This document shows, piece after piece, positions 58,601-64,000 of a stretch of DNA of 64,000 bases. Below the pieces are notes generated by a model that did not search any database, was not told the DNA's origin, and saw only the letters and a program-made list of their open reading frames with translations. The DNA lies in the NCBI GenBank assembly GCA_023374025.1, contig SIJG01000035.1:930001-994000 (forward strand), in the 5' to 3' direction. A program made the translations under genes and the position numbers. Within the stretch, counting starts at the first letter, position 1, and the number at the start of each line of letters is the position of its first letter. Origin of the DNA: Heterodera schachtii (taxonomy: Eukaryota; Nematoda; Chromadorea; Rhabditida; Heteroderidae).

Positions 58601-61600
58601 TACGTTTACCTTTTTTCAGTTTAAGTTAGTCCCTTACCGGGGAGTACGCCTGTAAAATTTGGTGAGATTATATTGATTTTAGAAGGCGCTAGGTTCGATG
58701 AAACTTTTTAAAAATTAAGCCTAAACTTTTTGGCCTGTTTAAAAAGCAATTAAAAATTTTATTCATCTCCCTTTTTGATAGAAAAAGCATCAGAGAGCCT
58801 TCTTTAACATGTAAATGAAATTTGGTGCGTTTCAGAGCACTTTCTGAAAAAATATTTATGAATTAATTTTGCAAAAAAATAAAAATAAATTGGTGCATTT
58901 TTAAAAATTCATAAAAAATTTAAATTCATAGTTACTGGTCTTAAAGCATCACAGAGGTGCTTTTCCTTGTCTTAAGGATGCCCTTAAAAAATATCGTGCG
59001 CTTCTGATCACTACTCTAAAAATGAGTGATTGAATTTTCACTAAAAAGTTAAGCCTAAACTTTTTCGCATATTTAAAAAGCAATTAAAAATTTTATTCAT
59101 CTCCCTTTTTGATAGTAAAAACATCAGAGAGCCTTATTTAACATGTAAATAAAATTTGGTGCGTTTCAGAGCACTTTCTGAAAAAATAATTATGAATTAA
59201 TTTTGCAAAAAAATAAATAATTAATGAAGAAGTCAGAATTTGGAAAAATTTTTAAATCCAATATACGTTTACCTTTTTTCAGTTTAAGTTAGTCCCTTAC
59301 CGGGGAGTACGCCTGTAAAATTTGGTGAGATTATATTGATTTTGGAAGGCGCTAGGTTCGATGAAACTTTTTAAAATTAAGCCTAAACTTTTTCGCATAT
59401 TTAAAAAGCAATTAAAAATTTTTAAATTTTTGTTCATCTCCCTTTTTGATAGAAAAAGCATCAGAGAGCCTTATTTAACATGTATATAAAATTTGGTGCG
59501 TTTCAGAGCACTTTCTGAAAAAATATTTATGAATTAATTTTGCAAAAATAAATAATAGTGAATTTTAAAAATTCTAGAAAATATTAAAACCAATTATGGG
59601 TAGATTTTTCAGGTTAAGTTAGTCCTTTACAGAGGAGTACGCCTGTAAAATTTGGTGAGATTATATTGATTTTGGAAGGCGCTAGGTTCGATGAAACTTT
59701 TTAAAATTAAGCCTAAACTTTTTCGCATATTAAAAAGCAATTAAAAATTTTTAAATTTTTTTCATCTCCCCTTTTTGATAGTAAAAGCATCAGAATGCCT
59801 TATTTAAAGTGTAAATAAAATTTGGTGCGTTTCAGAGCACTTTCTGAAAAAATATTTATGAATTAATTTTGCAAAAAACTCAGAATTTCTAAAAATATTA
59901 AAACCAATTATGGGTTAGATTTTTTCAGGTTAAGTTAGTCCTTTACAGAGGAGTACGCCTGTAAAATTTGGTGAGATTATATTGATTTTGGAAGGCGCTA
60001 GGTTCGATGAAACTTTTTAAAATTTAAGCCTAACTTTTGGTCGCATATTAAAAAGCGAATTAAAAATTTTTAAAATTTTTATTCATCTCCCTTTTTGATA
60101 GAAAAAGCATCAGAGAGCCTTATTTAACTTGTAATTAAAATTTGGTGCGTTTTAAGAGCACGTTCTGAAAAAATATTTATGAATTAATTTTGCAAAATAT
60201 GAATAATTAATGAAAAGTCAGAATTTTGAAAAAATTTTAAAACAATTATGGGTGAGATTTTTTCAGGTTAAGTTAGTCCTTTACAGAGGAGAAAGCCTGT
60301 AAAATTTGGTGAGATTATATTGATTTTAGAAGGCGCTAGGTTCGATGAAACTTTTTAAAATTTAAGCCTAAACTTTTTCGCATATTTAAAAAGCAATTAA
60401 AAATTTTATACATCTCCCTTTTTGATAGAAAAAGCATCAGAGAGCCTTATTTAACTTGTAATTAAAATTTGGTGCGTTTAAGAGCACGTTCTGAAAAAAT
60501 ATTTATGAATTAATTTGCAAAATAATGAATAATTAATGAAAAAGTCAGAATTTGAAAAAAATTTAAAACAATTATGGTGAGATTTTTCAGGTTAAGTTAG
60601 TCCTTTACAGAGGAGAAAGCCTGTAAAATTTGGTGAGATTATATTGATTTTAGAAGGCGCTAGGTTCGATGAAACTTTTTAAAATTAAGCCTAAACTATT
60701 TGGCCTGTTTAAAAAGGAATTAAAAATTTTATTCATCTCCCTTTTTGATCGAAACAGCATCAGAGAGCCTTCTTTACCATGTAATGAAATTTGTGCGTTT
60801 TCAGAGCACTTTCTAAAAATATTTATGAATTAATTTTGCAAAAAAATAAAATAAAGTGGGTGTCATTTTTAAAAAATTCATAAAAATTTTTAAATTCCAA
60901 TTTACTACTGGTCTTAAAAAGCACAAGAGTGCTTTTCCTTGGTCTTAAGGATGCCCTTAAAAATTCGTGCGCTTCCTGATCCCTACTCTAAAATGCGGGA
61001 GTGAATTTTCACTAAAAATTAAGCCTCAACTATTTCGCATATTTAAAAGCATTACAAAAATTTTTTAAATTTTATATTCATCTTTTCCTTTTTGATAGAA
61101 GAAGCATCATAGATCCTCTCTAACATGGTAATAAAATTTGTGCGTTTCAGAGCACTTTCTGAAAAAATAATTATGAATTAATTTTGCAAAAGAATAAATA
61201 ATTAATGAAGAAGTCAGAATTGGAAAATTTTTAAATCCAATATACGTTTACCTTTTTTCAGTTTAAGTTAGTCCCTTACCGGGGGAGTACGCCTGTAAAA
61301 TTTGGTGAGATAGATTGATTTTAGAAGGCGCTAGGTTCGATGAACTTTTTAAAAATTAAGCCTAAACTTTTTGGCCTGTTTAAAAAAGATTAAAAATTTT
61401 ATTCATCCTCCTTTTGATAGAAAAAGCATCAGAGAGCCTTCTTTAACATGTAATAAAATTGGGCGTTTCAGAGCACTTTCTGAAAAAATAATTATGAATT
61501 AATTTTGCAAAAGAATAATAATTAATGAAATTCAGAATTTTAAAAAATTTTTAAAACTAAGTATACGTTACCTTTTTCAGTTTAAGTTAGTCCCTTACCG

Positions 61601-64000
61601 GAGTACGCCTGTAAAATTTGGTGAGATTATATTCACTACTCGAAAAATGAGTGATGAATTTTCAGTAAAAATTAAGCCTAAACTTTTTGGCCTGTTTAAA
61701 AAGGAATTAAAAATTTTATTCATATCCCTTTTTGATAGTAAAACATCAGAGAGCCTTATTTAACATGTAATAAAATTTGGTGCGTTTCAGAGCACTTTCT
61801 GAAAAAATAATTATGAATTAATTTTGCAAAAAAAATAAATAATTAATGAAGAAGTCAGAATTTGGAAAAATTTTTAAATCCAATATACGTTTACCTTTTT
61901 TCAGTTTAAGTTAGTCCCTTACCGGGGAGTACGCCTGTAAAATTTGGTGAGATTATATTGATTTTAGAAGGCGCTAGGTTCGATGAAACTTTTTAAAAAT
62001 TAAGCCTAAACTATTTTTGCTTATTTAAAAAGCAATTAAAAATTTTAAATTTTATTCATATCCCTTTTGATAGAAAAGCATCAGAGAGCCTTCTTTAACA
62101 TGTAAATAAAATTTGGTGCGTTTCAGAGCACTTTCTGAAAAAATAATTATGAATTAATTTTGCAAAAGAATAAATAATTAATGAAGGTCAGAATTTCTAA
62201 AAATTTTAAAACTAATATACGTTTACCTTTTTTCAGTTTAAGTTAGTCTCTACCGGGGAGTACCTGTAAAATTTGGTGAGATTATATTTGATTTTTTCGA
62301 AGGCGCCTAGTTCGATTAAACTTTTTAAAATTAAGCCTAACTTTTTTTGCCTGTTTTAAAAGGAATTAAAAATTTTTGATCATCTCCCTTTTTGAATAGA
62401 AATGCATCAGAGAGCCTTCTTTAACATGTACATGAAATTTTGGTGCGTTTCAGAGCAATTTCTGAAAAAATATTTAGGATTATTTTGCAAAAACTCATAA
62501 AAATAAATTTGGTGCCTTTTTAAAATTCATAAAAAATTTAAATTCATAGTTACTGGTCTTAAAGCATCACGAGGTGCTTTTCCCTTGTCTTAGGATGCCC
62601 TTAAAAATATCGTCGCTTCTGATCAGTTTCATACTCGAAAAATGAGTGATTGAATTTTCACTAAAAAATTAAGCCTAAACTTTTTGGCCTGTTTAAAAAG
62701 GAATTAAAAAATTTTATTCATCTCCCTTTTTGATAGTAAAAACATCAGAGAGCCTTATTTAACATGTAAATAAAATTTGGTGCGTTTCAGAGCACTTTCT
62801 GAAAAAATAATTATGAATTAATTTTGCAAAAGAATAAATAATTAATGAAGAAGTCAGAATTTGGAAAAATTTTTAAATCCAATATACGTTTACCTTTTTT
62901 CAGTTTAAGTTAGTCCCTTACCGGGGAGTACGCCTGTAAAATTTGGTGAGATTATATTGATTTTAGAAGGCGCTAGGTTCGATGAAACTTTTTAAAAATT
63001 AAGCCTAAACTTTTTGGCCTGTTTAAAAAGGAATTAAAAATTTTATTCATCTCCCTTTTTGATAGAAAAAGCATCAGAGAGCCTTCTTTAACATGTAAAT
63101 GAAATTTGGTGCGTTCAGAGCACTTTCTGAAAAAATATTTATGAATTAATTTTGCAAAAAAATAAAATAAATTGGTGCATTTTTAAAAATTCATAAAAAA
63201 TTTAAATTCATAGTTACCTTTTTTCAGTTTAAGTTAGTCCCTTACCGGGGAGTACGCCTGTAAAATTTGGTGAGATTATATTGATTTTAGAAGGCGCTAG
63301 GTTCGATGAAACTTTTTAAAAATTAAGCCTAAACTTTTTGGCCTGTTTAAAAAGGAATTAAAAATTTTATTCATCTCCCTTTTTGATAGAAAAAGCATCA
63401 GAGAGCCTTCTTTAACATGTAAATAAAATTTGGTGCGTTTCAGAGCACTTTCTGAAAAAATAATTATGAATTAATTTTGCAAAAGAATAAATAATTAATG
63501 AAGGTCAGAATTTCTAAAAATTTTTAAAACTAATATACGTTTACCTTTTTTCAGTTTAAGTTAGTCCCTTACCGGGGAGTACGCCTGTAAAATTTGGTGA
63601 GATTATATTGATTTTAGAAGGCGCTAGGTTCGATGAAACTTTTTAAAAATTAAGCCTAAACTTTTTGGCCTGTTTAAAAAGGCAATTAAAAATTTTATTC
63701 ATCTCCCTTTTTGATAGAAAAAGCATCAGAGAGCCTTATTTAACATGTAAATAAAATTTGGTGCGTTTCAGAGCACTTTCTGAAAAAATAATTATGAATT
63801 AATTTTGCAAAAGAATAAATAATTAATGAAGGTCAGAATTTCTAAAAATTTTTAAAACTAATATACGTTTACCTTTTTTCAGTTTAAGTTAGTCCCTTAC
63901 CGGGGAGTACGCCTGTAAAATTTGGTGAGATTATATTGATTTTAGAAGGCGCTAGGTTCGATGAAACTTTTTAAAAATTAAGCCTAAACTTTTTGGCCTG
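52700..64000 (+). repeat. Satellite array, ~330-bp monomer, about 35 units, continues past window
   Basis: Type A monomers carry, in order, GGGGAGTACGCCTGTAAAAT, GGCGCTAGGTTCGATGAAAC, AATTAAGCCTAAAC, TTTTTGATAGAAAAAGCATC, TTTGGTGCGTTTCAGAGCAC and TTCAGTTTAAGTTAGTCC. Starts of the AGTACGCCTG landmark are spaced 316-338 bp (for example 54342, 54677, 55006, 55671, 56009, 56337, 56663, 56988, 57316). Several intervals of about 660 bp contain a type B monomer whose first part is replaced by a TTCATAGGTACTAGTGC ... GCGCTTCTGATCACTACTCG module. From about 59.6 to 61.1 kb units are more diverged. No coding content. Confidence 0.95.

Overview
The window is an AT-rich piece of a nematode nuclear genome. 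The evidence is a split chemoreceptor of the SRE type, a nuclear hormone receptor of the expanded nematode type, introns often only 40-50 bp long, and several secreted proteins with no obvious relatives. The composition and the secreted sigma-type glutathione S-transferase would fit a root-knot or other plant-parasitic tylenchid nematode, but that assignment is an inference. All gene models were assembled by eye from splice signals and reading-frame continuity. Most real genes here are multi-exon, so single open reading frames show only fragments of them.

Layout. 1-532: 3' part of a small helix-turn-helix (HTH) family gene. 2231-7677 (-): large unknown secreted protein in ten exons, carrying a mariner-type MITE, a palindromic MITE and a tRNA-like relic inside it. 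8383-10043: relic of the same HTH family split by a 1.4 kb hAT-type element with a perfect 8-bp target duplication. 11635-13802 (-), 32656-34410 (+) and 36202-37203 (+): three copies of a secreted, membrane-anchored protein gene. Copies 1 and 2 share a pyrimidine-rich minisatellite leader, and a third copy of that leader (25.1-26.6 kb) ends in a gene truncated after about ten codons. 16808-17089 (-): PMP3/UPF0057 small membrane protein. 18261-18484 (-): orphan exon. 19033-20814 (-): SRE-like chemoreceptor. 20.8-30.8 kb: mostly repeats, MITEs, one HTH pseudogene and one orphan exon. 37746-41065 (-): sigma-class GST fused behind a signal peptide, repeats and a Pro/Ala/Lys-rich linker. 42873-46468 (+): complete nine-exon nuclear hormone receptor. 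47.2-51.7 kb: duplicated HTH family block with two near-complete copies and one internally deleted relic. 52.7-64.0 kb: about 35 monomers of a ~330 bp satellite running off the window end.

The most notable material is lineage-specific: the secreted/anchored gene family with a 40-bp exon whose splice donor overlaps an in-frame stop in all three copies; the modular secreted GST with an altered glutathione-site motif; the HTH family with three HTH-like units; and a GC-rich hairpin motif recurring in otherwise AT-rich mobile elements. Satellite fragments elsewhere in the window, one at the exact truncation point of a gene copy, suggest that satellite sequence takes part in rearrangement here.
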